64,000 nucleotides of DNA from the NCBI RefSeq assembly GCF_009177095.1, contig NZ_AP021861.1, forward strand, positions 3,764,501-3,828,500, written 5' to 3'. The position numbers were made by a program, and so were the translations under genes. The first letter of the stretch is position 1. Each line of letters begins with the position of its first letter. Shown in pieces: positions 52,206 through 60,588 of the stretch. Source of the stretch: Lacipirellula parvula (GTDB lineage: Bacteria > Planctomycetota > Planctomycetia > Pirellulales > Lacipirellulaceae). The notes beneath the pieces are model-generated. The model saw nothing but the letters and a program-made list of their open reading frames with translations. It was not told where the DNA came from and searched no databases.

Positions 52206-53384
52206 ATGCCGATGACATCGCCCGAAGCCTCGGTGAGCGCGTCCACGAACGTGAGCCCTCCCGCGAATGAAGCGCCGCCGCTGCGTAGCATTCACACCGA
52301 CAACTTTCCAGCTATCTTGCAGGAACTAGACGCTTCACTACTCGTTACCACTTACCAAGCCGGCAAGCTGGTAATGCTCCGTCCGCACGGCGGACAACTC
52401 AACACGCACTTCCGCAGCTTCAGCAAACCAATGGGCCTCGCTGCTGAGGGTGATCGGCTCGCCATCGGCACGAGCGTGGAGATTTGGGAATATCACAACG
52501 CGCCGGCCGTGGCTCGGCAATTGGAGCCTACCGAGACACACGACGCCTGCTTCCTGCCGCGCTCGTCGGTCTGCACCGGCGACATTCAAATCCACGAGAT
52601 GGCCTGGGGCCACGCCCGCGACGGGGAATTGGGAACTGGGACGGAGCGCGACCCTGAATTGTGGTTTGTGAACACGCGTTTCTCTTGCCTGTGCACGCGG
52701 AGCAGGGATCACAGCTTTGTGCCACGCTGGAAGCCTCCGTTTATTTCGGCGCTCGCGCCTGAAGATCGCTGCCATCTGAACGGACTCTGCGTCGCGGAAG
52801 GTCGTCCCACGTTCGTCACGGCGCTCGGCGCGACCGATACGCCCGCCGGCTGGCGAGTAGACAAAAAGAGCGGCGGCGTCGTGCTCGAGGTTTCGTCAGG
52901 AGAAACGATCGCCTCGGGCCTGTCGATGCCGCACTCGCCGCGCTGGTACGACGGCCGCCTGTGGGTGCTTGAATCGGGGCGCGGCAGCATCGGTTGGATC
53001 GATCCTGCTACAGGCCAATACGAGCCGCTTGCCGAGTTGCCCGGATTTACGCGTGGACTCGACTTCTGCGGGCCGCTGGCTTTCATCGGCTTATCGCAGG
53101 TGCGGGAAAGTGCCGTCTTCAGCGGCATTCCAATCGCCGAACGGCCATTAGAAGAACGCTGCTGCGGCGTCTGGGTGGTGAACATCCACACGGGGCAAAC
53201 GATCGCCCGCGTGAAATTTGAAGATGCAGTCCAAGAAATTTTCGCTGTGAGCGTGTTGCCAGGCGTGCGGCGACCCGACGTGATCAACGACGAGCCGAGC
53301 CTAATCGCCGATTCGTTTGTCGTGCCAGATGAGGCGTTAGACCAGGTGCCCGGTCCGCTGCGCCATGCGGCCAGACAGAACTAA
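52206..53384 (+). CDS. TIGR03032/DUF4915 family protein
   Basis: 392 residues. Landmarks of the family are LLVTTYQAGKLVMLRPHGGQ, RSFSKPMGLA, IWEYHN, THDACFLPRSSVCTGDIQIH, LWFVNTRFSCLCTRSRDHSF, RWKPPFISALAPEDRCHLNG and HSPRWYDGRLWVLESGRGSI. The repeated strand pattern suggests a beta-propeller-like fold. Biochemical function is unknown; family members are frequently encoded with very large surface proteins. Here it lies 29 bp upstream of a 1297-residue surface protein, almost certainly in one operon. A role in modification or export of that protein is an inference. Confidence 0.88.
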   Translation: MPMTSPEASVSASTNVSPPANEAPPLRSIHTDNFPAILQELDASLLVTTYQAGKLVMLRPHGGQLNTHFRSFSKPMGLAAEGDRLAIGTSVEIWEYHNAPAVARQLEPTETHDACFLPRSSVCTGDIQIHEMAWGHARDGELGTGTERDPELWFVNTRFSCLCTRSRDHSFVPRWKPPFISALAPEDRCHLNGLCVAEGRPTFVTALGATDTPAGWRVDKKSGGVVLEVSSGETIASGLSMPHSPRWYDGRLWVLESGRGSIGWIDPATGQYEPLAELPGFTRGLDFCGPLAFIGLSQVRESAVFSGIPIAERPLEERCCGVWVVNIHTGQTIARVKFEDAVQEIFAVSVLPGVRRPDVINDEPSLIADSFVVPDEALDQVPGPLRHAARQN

Positions 53385-53413
53385 GACACTTTCATTACCG
53401 CAGAGACGCTTCA

Positions 53414-56400
53414 ATGAATTTTCAGCAACGGATGCGCGAATTGTTCGGTTCTTCCACGAAAGCGACGCGCACTGCGCGCCGCGGCAAGGGGCGTCGCCGT
53501 GCGGAATTTGGATACAAGCCTGGAGTGATGCAGCTCGAAGACCGGCGGATGCTCGCCAACTTCGTGGTGACCAGCGTCGCTGACAGCGGACCTGGTACCC
53601 TCCGCGATGCGATCACGGCGAGCGTTAACAACGGTGCTGGCGCTGACCTCATTCAGTTCTCGACCGAGATCGACGGCGGGACGATCAATCTAACGAGCTT
53701 CGTTAATAATGTTTCGGCCGGCTCGACGATGGCCGGTGCGTCGGCCTTCTTCATCAGCGGCAGCACGTCGCTGGTGATCGACGGATTTACGGGGTTGAGC
53801 CAGGGAATCACGATCGCGCGGAACAGCGCCAGCGCGTTCCGGGTGTTCGACGTCGCGGCCGGCAGCAGCCTGACGTTGCAAAGCCTGACGCTCAGCAACG
53901 GGCTCGCTCAGGGGTTCGCCGGCGGCGGCGCCTACTACGGCGGCGCCGGTGGCGGCAGCGCCGGCTTGGGGGGCGCGATCTTCAACCAGGGCTCGCTGAC
54001 GATCCTCAACAGCACGCTCTCCGGCAACACAGCTCAGGGGGGCGCCGGCGGAACGTCATTGAGCGGAGCGGTCAGGTACGGCGGCGGCGGGGGCGCTGGG
54101 CTGGGGGGCCCCGGCGCAGCGGTGTCCACGCAGAGATACGGCGGGGGGGGCGGCGGACCGAACGGCGGCTCGGGCGGTACGCTGACTACCGGGCAACCCG
54201 CTGGCACCGGCGGCTTCGGCGGCGGCGGCGGCGGTGGCGGCGGCACGGGCACTGGCACGACTTACTCCAACTATTACGACGGGGCGCGTGGCGGATTCGG
54301 CGGCGGTGGCGGCGGCGCCGGGAGGCTCCGCGGCCGAGGTGGAGTCGGCGGCTTCGGTGGCGGCGGCGGCGCTTCGCCAGCCCAGAATAACCCAATCGCT
54401 GGCGGCTACGGCGCCGGCAACGGCGGCCGAAAGGGGCTTGCCGGCGGCGGCGCCGGCATGGGCGGCGCGATCTTCAATAATGAAGGAGGCGTAGTCACGA
54501 TCACCAACAGCACGATCACCGGCAACGCGGCTACCGGAGGTAACCGCGGGACCAGCGGGTCGCAAGCCTATGGCGCCACAGCCGGTACTGGCCTGGGCGG
54601 CGGATTGTTCAACCGCAACGGTACGGTCACGATCACCAACAGCACCTTCTCCTCCAACACGGTGACGAACGGCGACGGCGGCAGCGGCAACGGCCGCGCG
54701 GTCTTCAACATCAGCGATGGCGCCGGCAAGACTGGCACGGCCAACATCACCAACACCATCTTGGGCCAGGCGGGAGCGACGGCGGTCGCAGACTTCGACA
54801 GCGCCAACAACGGCGGCAACGCCCCAATCAACGCGGGCTCCAATAACCTAATGAGCAACCGCGGCTCGTTCCCCGTCGGCGGCGTTATCGTCGCCACGTA
54901 CCCGCTGCTCGGCCCGCTGCAGAATAACGGCGGCGTGACCAAGACGATGGCGCCGCTAGGTGGCAGCCCCGTGCTCGACGCAGGCATTCAGGCGGGGGCA
55001 CCGGCGGCAGATCAACGAGGCCAGCGTCGCGACTCAACGCCTGATATCGGATCTGTAGAGATCAAATTTGTGGGCAACATGGTGGTCAATGTCGCTGCCG
55101 ACGACATCGTCGCTGATAGCTTTTTATCGCTACGCGAGGCAATTAACTTAGCGACTGGCGTGACCGGCTACGGCGCTCTGTCGGCGGCCGAGAAGGCGCT
55201 GGTTACGCGCACCGCGGGCGAGGTTAATACCATCACCTTCGCCAGCAGCGTCGATGGCCAGACCATAGCCCTGTCGAAGTTCGTCAATGACACAGCGGCT
55301 GGCTCCACGATGGCCGGACCTTCGGCCTTCTTCATCTACGAAACGTCCCTGGTGATTGATGGGCAAACTGGATTGAGCCAGGGAATTGCCATCGCACGCG
55401 ACACCAACCCCGCGAGTTATGTAGGCGGGCAAGTGCCGAGCTTCCGACTGTTTGACGTCGACGCCGGCAGCAACCTGACCCTGGAAAGCTTGACTCTCAG
55501 CAGCGGTAGAGCCCAGGGATTCGCCGGCGGCAACGGCTTTCTCGGCGGCGGTGGGGGCGGCAGCGCCGGACTGGGGGGCGCTATCTTCAACCGAGGTTCA
55601 TTGAAGCTCCAAAACAGCACGCTCACGGGCAACGTCGCTCAGGGGGGCGCGGGCGGTGCGAATGACGACAACTCGAGTGGCGAGGGTGGGGCTGGCGGGG
55701 CTGGCTTGGGTTCCAAAGGGTCAAACGCAACATCGAACAACGGCGCCATCGGCGGCGGGCCTAATGGCGGAGCCGCAGGCAGCAGCTACGGCGGCGTCGG
55801 GGGCTTTGGCGGTGGAGGCGGCGGTGGAGCGAGCGATGGCAGTAGTTCCGGCGGCAAGTCTGGCGGCTACGGCGGCTTTGGCGGCGGTGGTGGCGGCGGC
55901 GGCGGCGCAAGCGTCTTCCCTGGCACCGGCGGGGTTGGGGGCTTTGGCGGCGGCGGCGGCGGCACAGGCAGCAGGGCGTCTGCAGGCGCCGGCGGTTTCG
56001 GCGGCGGGGCGGGCAACAACTCGTACGCCGGCGGCGGCGGGGCTGGCATGGGGGGAGCTGTCTTCAATGAAGCAGGCGTCGTCGTCATCACCAACAGCAC
56101 GCTTAACGGGAACGCCGCCATCGGCGGCGGCGGAGGTGGAGAGGCTGGCGCAGGGCTGGGCGGGGCGCTGTTCAATCGCAACGGCACGCTTACCGTCGCT
56201 AGTAGCACCATCTCTGGAAACACGGCCGCGCAGGGTGGCCGCGGGATCTTTAATCTTGGCGACTACATCGGTTCCACCACCGAGTCGACGACCGCCACCG
56301 CCATCGTCACCAACACGATCATAGGCCAGGGGGCGGATGTCGCCGTTGAGGACTTTACTGGTACGACGAACGTCGGCGGAACGAACTCCACTTCTGGCAG

Positions 56401-57307
56401 CAACAACTTGATCCGCAGCTCCAGCGGCTTCGCGGGCGGCATCGTCAGCACGGCGGATCCCAAGCTCGGCGTCCTCGCCGACTACGGCGGATTGACCTGG
56501 ACCATGGAACTCCTACCCGGCAGCCCAGCCATCAATGCGGGAACTCCAGCGTATTCGCCGCCGCCAAACGTTGATCAACGGGGCGTTTCCTTCACGAGAG
56601 TTATCGGCGGGAGGATCGATATCGGGGCGTTCGAAGTGCAGCCCATCGCTCCCGCCTCCGCAGACTTCGATGGGGACGGGAGCATTGATGGACGCGACTT
56701 CCTCGCCTGGCAACGCGGCTTCGGCATCGTCGCGCCTAATGCGGTGAAAGCTAATGGCGACGCCGACAACGACCGCGACGTGGACGCCGCTGACCTAGCC
56801 GTTTGGAAATCCCAGTTTGGTGCACCTCCGACCGTTGTCGCCGTGAGTGTGTCCGCGCAAGCTGGTGCGGCCTCAGAAATATTCACAGACGCCTCGTCGA
56901 CCTTCGAGGCATTTCCAACATACAGCGAGCCCGCACGAATAGCTGCGCTCGACGCGGTAATCGTACCCGGTAAGGCGTCGCATGCTGCTAGCCTTAACAG
57001 CCAGTTGGTCGATGCTGCAATGGCAGAGCGATCAGACGTGTCGCCGCTAACCTCGCAACGCGATGAGTGGTCAGCACAGTTGCGACATCGTAAGCATCAC
57101 GGCAGCGTTCTGAATCCTGTTCTCCGCACACGGGTGGCAGCTCCAATTACCGCGTTTCCGATGCTTCGAACAGCCACTTTACCGTGGGAAGCTGGGTCGC
57201 TTGATGAAGTTTGGTCTGAGCAATGCGACCTAGAGCAACTTGCGGTCGATGCTGATCAGAGCGAGCTTGATGCGATTTCGGCGATCATCTTCGGTGAAGA
57301 ATCGTAA
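53414..57307 (+). CDS. Giant glycine-rich beta-helix surface protein with dockerin domain
   Basis: 1297 residues. The N-terminus carries a basic segment and the planctomycete leader PGVMQLEDRRMLANFVVTSV. Two tandem modules (~48-540 and ~552-1070) each have a CSLREA-like start (DSGPGTLRDAI, DSFLSLREAINLA), right-handed beta-helix repeats (GSLTILNSTLSGNTAQGGAG, GGAIFNQGSL) and long GGGGGAG-type tracts. A type I dockerin pair follows (~1082-1135: ADFDGDGSIDGRDFLAWQRG, GDADNDRDVDAADLAVWKSQ), then a ~160-residue non-repetitive tail. It is probably a cell-surface or secreted protein held by dockerin/cohesin-type contacts. Its product may depend on the upstream DUF4915 protein. Confidence 0.88.
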   Translation: MNFQQRMRELFGSSTKATRTARRGKGRRRAEFGYKPGVMQLEDRRMLANFVVTSVADSGPGTLRDAITASVNNGAGADLIQFSTEIDGGTINLTSFVNNVSAGSTMAGASAFFISGSTSLVIDGFTGLSQGITIARNSASAFRVFDVAAGSSLTLQSLTLSNGLAQGFAGGGAYYGGAGGGSAGLGGAIFNQGSLTILNSTLSGNTAQGGAGGTSLSGAVRYGGGGGAGLGGPGAAVSTQRYGGGGGGPNGGSGGTLTTGQPAGTGGFGGGGGGGGGTGTGTTYSNYYDGARGGFGGGGGGAGRLRGRGGVGGFGGGGGASPAQNNPIAGGYGAGNGGRKGLAGGGAGMGGAIFNNEGGVVTITNSTITGNAATGGNRGTSGSQAYGATAGTGLGGGLFNRNGTVTITNSTFSSNTVTNGDGGSGNGRAVFNISDGAGKTGTANITNTILGQAGATAVADFDSANNGGNAPINAGSNNLMSNRGSFPVGGVIVATYPLLGPLQNNGGVTKTMAPLGGSPVLDAGIQAGAPAADQRGQRRDSTPDIGSVEIKFVGNMVVNVAADDIVADSFLSLREAINLATGVTGYGALSAAEKALVTRTAGEVNTITFASSVDGQTIALSKFVNDTAAGSTMAGPSAFFIYETSLVIDGQTGLSQGIAIARDTNPASYVGGQVPSFRLFDVDAGSNLTLESLTLSSGRAQGFAGGNGFLGGGGGGSAGLGGAIFNRGSLKLQNSTLTGNVAQGGAGGANDDNSSGEGGAGGAGLGSKGSNATSNNGAIGGGPNGGAAGSSYGGVGGFGGGGGGGASDGSSSGGKSGGYGGFGGGGGGGGGASVFPGTGGVGGFGGGGGGTGSRASAGAGGFGGGAGNNSYAGGGGAGMGGAVFNEAGVVVITNSTLNGNAAIGGGGGGEAGAGLGGALFNRNGTLTVASSTISGNTAAQGGRGIFNLGDYIGSTTESTTATAIVTNTIIGQGADVAVEDFTGTTNVGGTNSTSGSNNLIRSSSGFAGGIVSTADPKLGVLADYGGLTWTMELLPGSPAINAGTPAYSPPPNVDQRGVSFTRVIGGRIDIGAFEVQPIAPASADFDGDGSIDGRDFLAWQRGFGIVAPNAVKANGDADNDRDVDAADLAVWKSQFGAPPTVVAVSVSAQAGAASEIFTDASSTFEAFPTYSEPARIAALDAVIVPGKASHAASLNSQLVDAAMAERSDVSPLTSQRDEWSAQLRHRKHHGSVLNPVLRTRVAAPITAFPMLRTATLPWEAGSLDEVWSEQCDLEQLAVDADQSELDAISAIIFGEES

Positions 57308-57998
57308 GACTGCAGCGCAATGAATACCCTATGAGAATCTCGCAAAACATTGAAGCCGTCGGGGATTTGGCAGAACGTGTCTCTCTCTGATCCGCCGTTT
57401 CGAACTGATTCTTCTGCTGCTGAGCACACCCTCGGGGCTGGGTTCTGAGCGGACTTGAAGTGAGCCGCTGGTCAACTGCAACTAGTTCTTACTGGTCTTA
57501 GGCTGTTCGCCATCCAGTTCAGAACGCCAGCAAAATACCCCGTGCGCTAGGTGTTCGACCTAGGGGTCGGAAGAGAGGCTGAGGGCGCCGTGAGCCGACT
57601 ATGTGTAGCAGTTCGCTCTAGTAAGCAGCCGACCGCGTCAATCAAACGGGTAGCTTGACCCGCTAGCTACTCTTCAAGAGCCCACCGACAGCTTAAAATT
57701 GATGGTCTGTCGATGCCTAAGGGCCCGCTCGCGGCTATTAGGGTCCTGATTAGCTGCCCCTCGAAGGGCACGACCGCACACACTCGGTGGCATATTAGGT
57801 TCTGGGGCTGAACGTGCGGATGACCCAATAGCATGGCGTAAGACGATTATTGATCTCGCTCAAGATGGGCCCAAGCGACTTAAGCCGCATCAGCGCGGCC
57901 AAGTAGCGAGCGTGGTGTAGCGCTGGTGGCGCCTCGCCGCTGTCTACTGACGCCCGGCGTCGAATCGTCTACATAAAGTCAGAGCGGGGCGAGTGCGC
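57308..57998. other. Non-coding stretch after the giant surface protein
   Basis: About 690 bp without a supported gene. It includes GCGCTAGGTGTTCGACCTAG at about 57547, similar to the motif at about 51570. No terminator for the upstream gene was recognised. Confidence 0.45.
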
Positions 57999-58034
57999 AA
58001 AAAACGCCGGAGATCGCGTTCGCGTTCTCCGGCG
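57999..58034 (-). terminator. Intrinsic terminator of the cold-shock gene
   Basis: Minus strand: CGCCGGAGA and TCTCCGGCG form the stem, followed by six T. It is 36 bp past the csp stop. Confidence 0.9.
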
Positions 58035-58069
58035 TCGTCATGCATTACTTCAAAAAGATACGGGCGGCC

Positions 58070-58264
58070 TTAGCTCACCCGCACGTTCTCGGCGCACTTG
58101 CCCTTAGGCCCCATGCCTTCGTTGAATTGCACGGCTTGGCCTTCATAGAGGCTGTCGAAGCCGGCTCCTTCAACCGCAGACGAATGGAAGAAGATATCTC
58201 CATTGTCCCCTTGAATGAAGCCAAAGCCTTTGTCAGTCAACTTCTTAATTGTACCTTGCGACAC
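58070..58264 (-). CDS. Cold-shock domain protein
   Basis: 64 residues, a single OB-fold that binds single-stranded RNA/DNA as an RNA chaperone. RNP1 is KGFGFIQ and RNP2 is DIFFHSSAV; the chain ends CAENVRVS. GTG start (SQGTIKKLTDKG follows), with GGAG about 10 nt upstream. The frame stays open upstream but only from Csp-unrelated sequence. It has its own terminator, so it is monocistronic. The 440-bp region upstream is long enough for a structured 5' leader, as is common for csp mRNAs. Confidence 0.93.
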   Translation of the reverse strand: MSQGTIKKLTDKGFGFIQGDNGDIFFHSSAVEGAGFDSLYEGQAVQFNEGMGPKGKCAENVRVS

Positions 58265-58707
58265 GTCACAAATTCTCCAGCACGCAGTTCTCAAACTGAC
58301 GCGCAGCCCTCGCACCGTGCAATTACTCGGGCAACGCATGGGCGGACCCGCTAACGGGAGGCCCAAAAGTAAGAAAGCAAACTGATCCACACCGTAGATC
58401 AACGTCGCTGGAGGCCGGTATGAAGAACGGCCAAGATGAAGGGCAAAGATCAACGAGAAGATTACTGTATCGCCACGCAATGAGTCACAGAGAACTGACT
58501 GATGCGGCGTCTGGCCATGCTTCTCGCAGATGCCTTCGCTGTCTTAGTGGTTTGACTCTACCACAGCATTCGTCGCGGAACTAGTGGATTAAGTTCTTCA
58601 GGAAAGGAGTATAACGGCTGTTGACGCCATTTCGACCGCTGCCAGCAGTTCGAGATTGCGACTTTAGTAGGCGAATCTCAACTCTGTTGCGAATTTTGGA
58701 GCGAAAG
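58265..58707. other. Divergent upstream region of the csp gene
   Basis: About 440 bp between divergent genes. No supported gene. It probably holds the csp promoter and 5' leader on the minus strand; I did not find a clear promoter. Confidence 0.45.
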
Positions 58708-59016
58708 ATGGCAAAGAAGAAAAAGAAGGCGGCGACATTGCGAGAGAAGAAAGCCCTCAGCTACGGCGTGATCTTCCTCGACCAAATCTCGCCTCCGATT
58801 CCTGTCGAAGGTCGCAAGCCGATCGAGATCGACATGACGATGGACGAAGCCCTCAAACTTCACCTGGGATTGTTGCAGGCGCTAACTGAGCTAAATCGGC
58901 TCGATCGGCGTTCGCCGAAGTCCCGAGCACGAGGGATTCGGTTTGCGCTGTATCCAGATCAGCGGCGTATGATGGTTCAACAAGGAAGCGTTAAGGACAA
59001 CAGCGCGCCGCGATAG
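58708..59016 (+). CDS. Small basic hypothetical protein
   Basis: 102 residues from the ATG of MAKKKKKAATLREKKALSYG, with GGAG upstream. The start is Lys-rich; the middle (IEIDMTMDEALKLHLGLLQA) looks like an amphipathic helix. No known family. The strong Lys/Arg content might indicate nucleic-acid contact. It precedes the GH130-type gene by 84 bp on the same strand and may share a transcript. Confidence 0.65.
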   Translation: MAKKKKKAATLREKKALSYGVIFLDQISPPIPVEGRKPIEIDMTMDEALKLHLGLLQALTELNRLDRRSPKSRARGIRFALYPDQRRMMVQQGSVKDNSAPR

Positions 59017-59100
59017 CGGTTGTGAGTGAAGCGTTGCTGTTCTGTCAAATTGATTCGCTGCAGTCGAGTATCAGGAGAAGCGCATGAGCAAGCGCCAACG

Positions 59101-60582
59101 ATGTCATCAGCCAAGAGACCGAGTCGCCGCAAGCCGCTGGCCGTCAAACGCCTGCCTGTTACCTTCGCCAGCGACAACCGCCGCGTCATCACTCGCTTCT
59201 TCGACCCGGGCAGCAAGGGTCGAATGCAGAACATCGTCGAGCGAATCGCTCGGCTAGAAGACGATGAAGTTGCGAGGTTGCTAGACGAGGTCTTCCAGCG
59301 GTTTCGAACGCGACATAGCAACATCGTCGCGGTGCTGGAGCAGAACTTCCGCAATGCCGCGACGTTGCTAGGCGACGCGGGTGACGTTGATCTCAATCGC
59401 CGGCTACTACTCGGCTCGTACTTCACGATGGAGTATTCGATCGAATCGGCAGCGCTCTTCAATCCTTCGATCGTGCCGCACCTGAACCAGCGCAATCTCC
59501 CCGACGGAGCGGTGCGATTTGTCATGAGTCTGCGGGCCACCGGCGAGGGGCACGTTTCGTCGATCGTCTTTCGGACTGGCATCATTTACTCCGATCAACG
59601 GATTCAGGTCGATCCGCTCAGCCGGCATACCAGTCCGATCAGCGTGATGCAGGACAAGCTGTTCGACAAAGCGTTGTTCGCGAGAAAGCTCGGCGACATC
59701 GGCGTGTCGCAGCCAGTCGCAGAGGCGGTGATGAATTGCCTGCCCGGTTCATTCACGATGACTGAGTTGGAGCAGGCGATGATTGCGGTTCGCGAGCGCG
59801 AGCCGGAGCTGGTTCCCTCTCTGGACTCCATGCAGGGAATTCGTTGGCTGGCAATGTCCAACTACCAGCTGAAACTACCGACCGACGCCGAAGCATCGGA
59901 GCTAGTCATCTTCCCGCAGACTATTAACGAGAGCCGCGGCATCGAAGACTTGCGGCTGGTCCGATTCGTTCACGATGACGGCGCGGTGACTTACTTTGGC
60001 ACCTGCACCGCGTATGACGGCTTCCGGACACTACCGGAACTCATCGAGACGAGCGATTTCCAAACGATCGGCGTCCACACGCTCAACGGCGCCAAGGCGC
60101 TGAATAAGGGGCTCGCGCTGTTCCCGCGGAAAATAGACGGCAACTTTGTCATGTGCTCACGGATCGACGGCGAGAATCTCTACATTATGCGGTCGGACAA
60201 CGTCCATTTCTGGGAAACCGCGGACCTATTGCAAATCCCCAAGCAGCCGTGGGAGTTTGTGCAGATCGGCAACTGCGGGTCGCCGCTAGAGACTTCTGAA
60301 GGTTGGATCCTGCTCACTCACGGCGTCGGGCCGATGCGAACCTACTGCATCGGGGCGATGTTGCTCGATCGCGACGATCCGCAACGCATCATTGGCGTGC
60401 TCGACGAACCCCTCATCGTGCCGACCGAGAAAGAACGCGACGGATACGTGCCGAACGTCGCCTACACCTGCGGAGCCATGATCCATAGCGATCAGTTGTA
60501 CATTCCTTTTGCGACGTCGGACACGACAACGCGGTTCGGGATGGTATCGGTGGAACGGTTATTGGACCGCCTCACGAGTTAG
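59101..60582 (+). CDS. GH130-type glycosidase/phosphorylase
   Basis: 493 residues from the ATG of MSSAKRPSRRKPLAVKRLPV. The second half carries GH130-like signatures: a five-bladed propeller pattern with YFGTCTAYDGFRTLPELIET, ALFPRKIDGNFVMCSRIDGE, GNCGSPLETSEGWILLTHGV and GPMRTYCIGAMLLDRDDPQR. Known GH130 enzymes phosphorolyse or hydrolyse beta-mannosides. The N-terminal ~150 residues are a helical extension longer than in minimal GH130 proteins. It is convergent with a GT4/six-hairpin fusion 6 bp away, suggesting a shared mannan- or mannoside-related function. Confidence 0.85.
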   Translation: MSSAKRPSRRKPLAVKRLPVTFASDNRRVITRFFDPGSKGRMQNIVERIARLEDDEVARLLDEVFQRFRTRHSNIVAVLEQNFRNAATLLGDAGDVDLNRRLLLGSYFTMEYSIESAALFNPSIVPHLNQRNLPDGAVRFVMSLRATGEGHVSSIVFRTGIIYSDQRIQVDPLSRHTSPISVMQDKLFDKALFARKLGDIGVSQPVAEAVMNCLPGSFTMTELEQAMIAVREREPELVPSLDSMQGIRWLAMSNYQLKLPTDAEASELVIFPQTINESRGIEDLRLVRFVHDDGAVTYFGTCTAYDGFRTLPELIETSDFQTIGVHTLNGAKALNKGLALFPRKIDGNFVMCSRIDGENLYIMRSDNVHFWETADLLQIPKQPWEFVQIGNCGSPLETSEGWILLTHGVGPMRTYCIGAMLLDRDDPQRIIGVLDEPLIVPTEKERDGYVPNVAYTCGAMIHSDQLYIPFATSDTTTRFGMVSVERLLDRLTS

Positions 60583-60588
60583 ATTGCG

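Noticed and set aside
53930-56100. Tandem GGC/GGT-rich repeats as a possible CRISPR or satellite array
   Set aside because: They encode Gly-rich beta-helix tracts in one intact frame, with no constant repeat-spacer structure.
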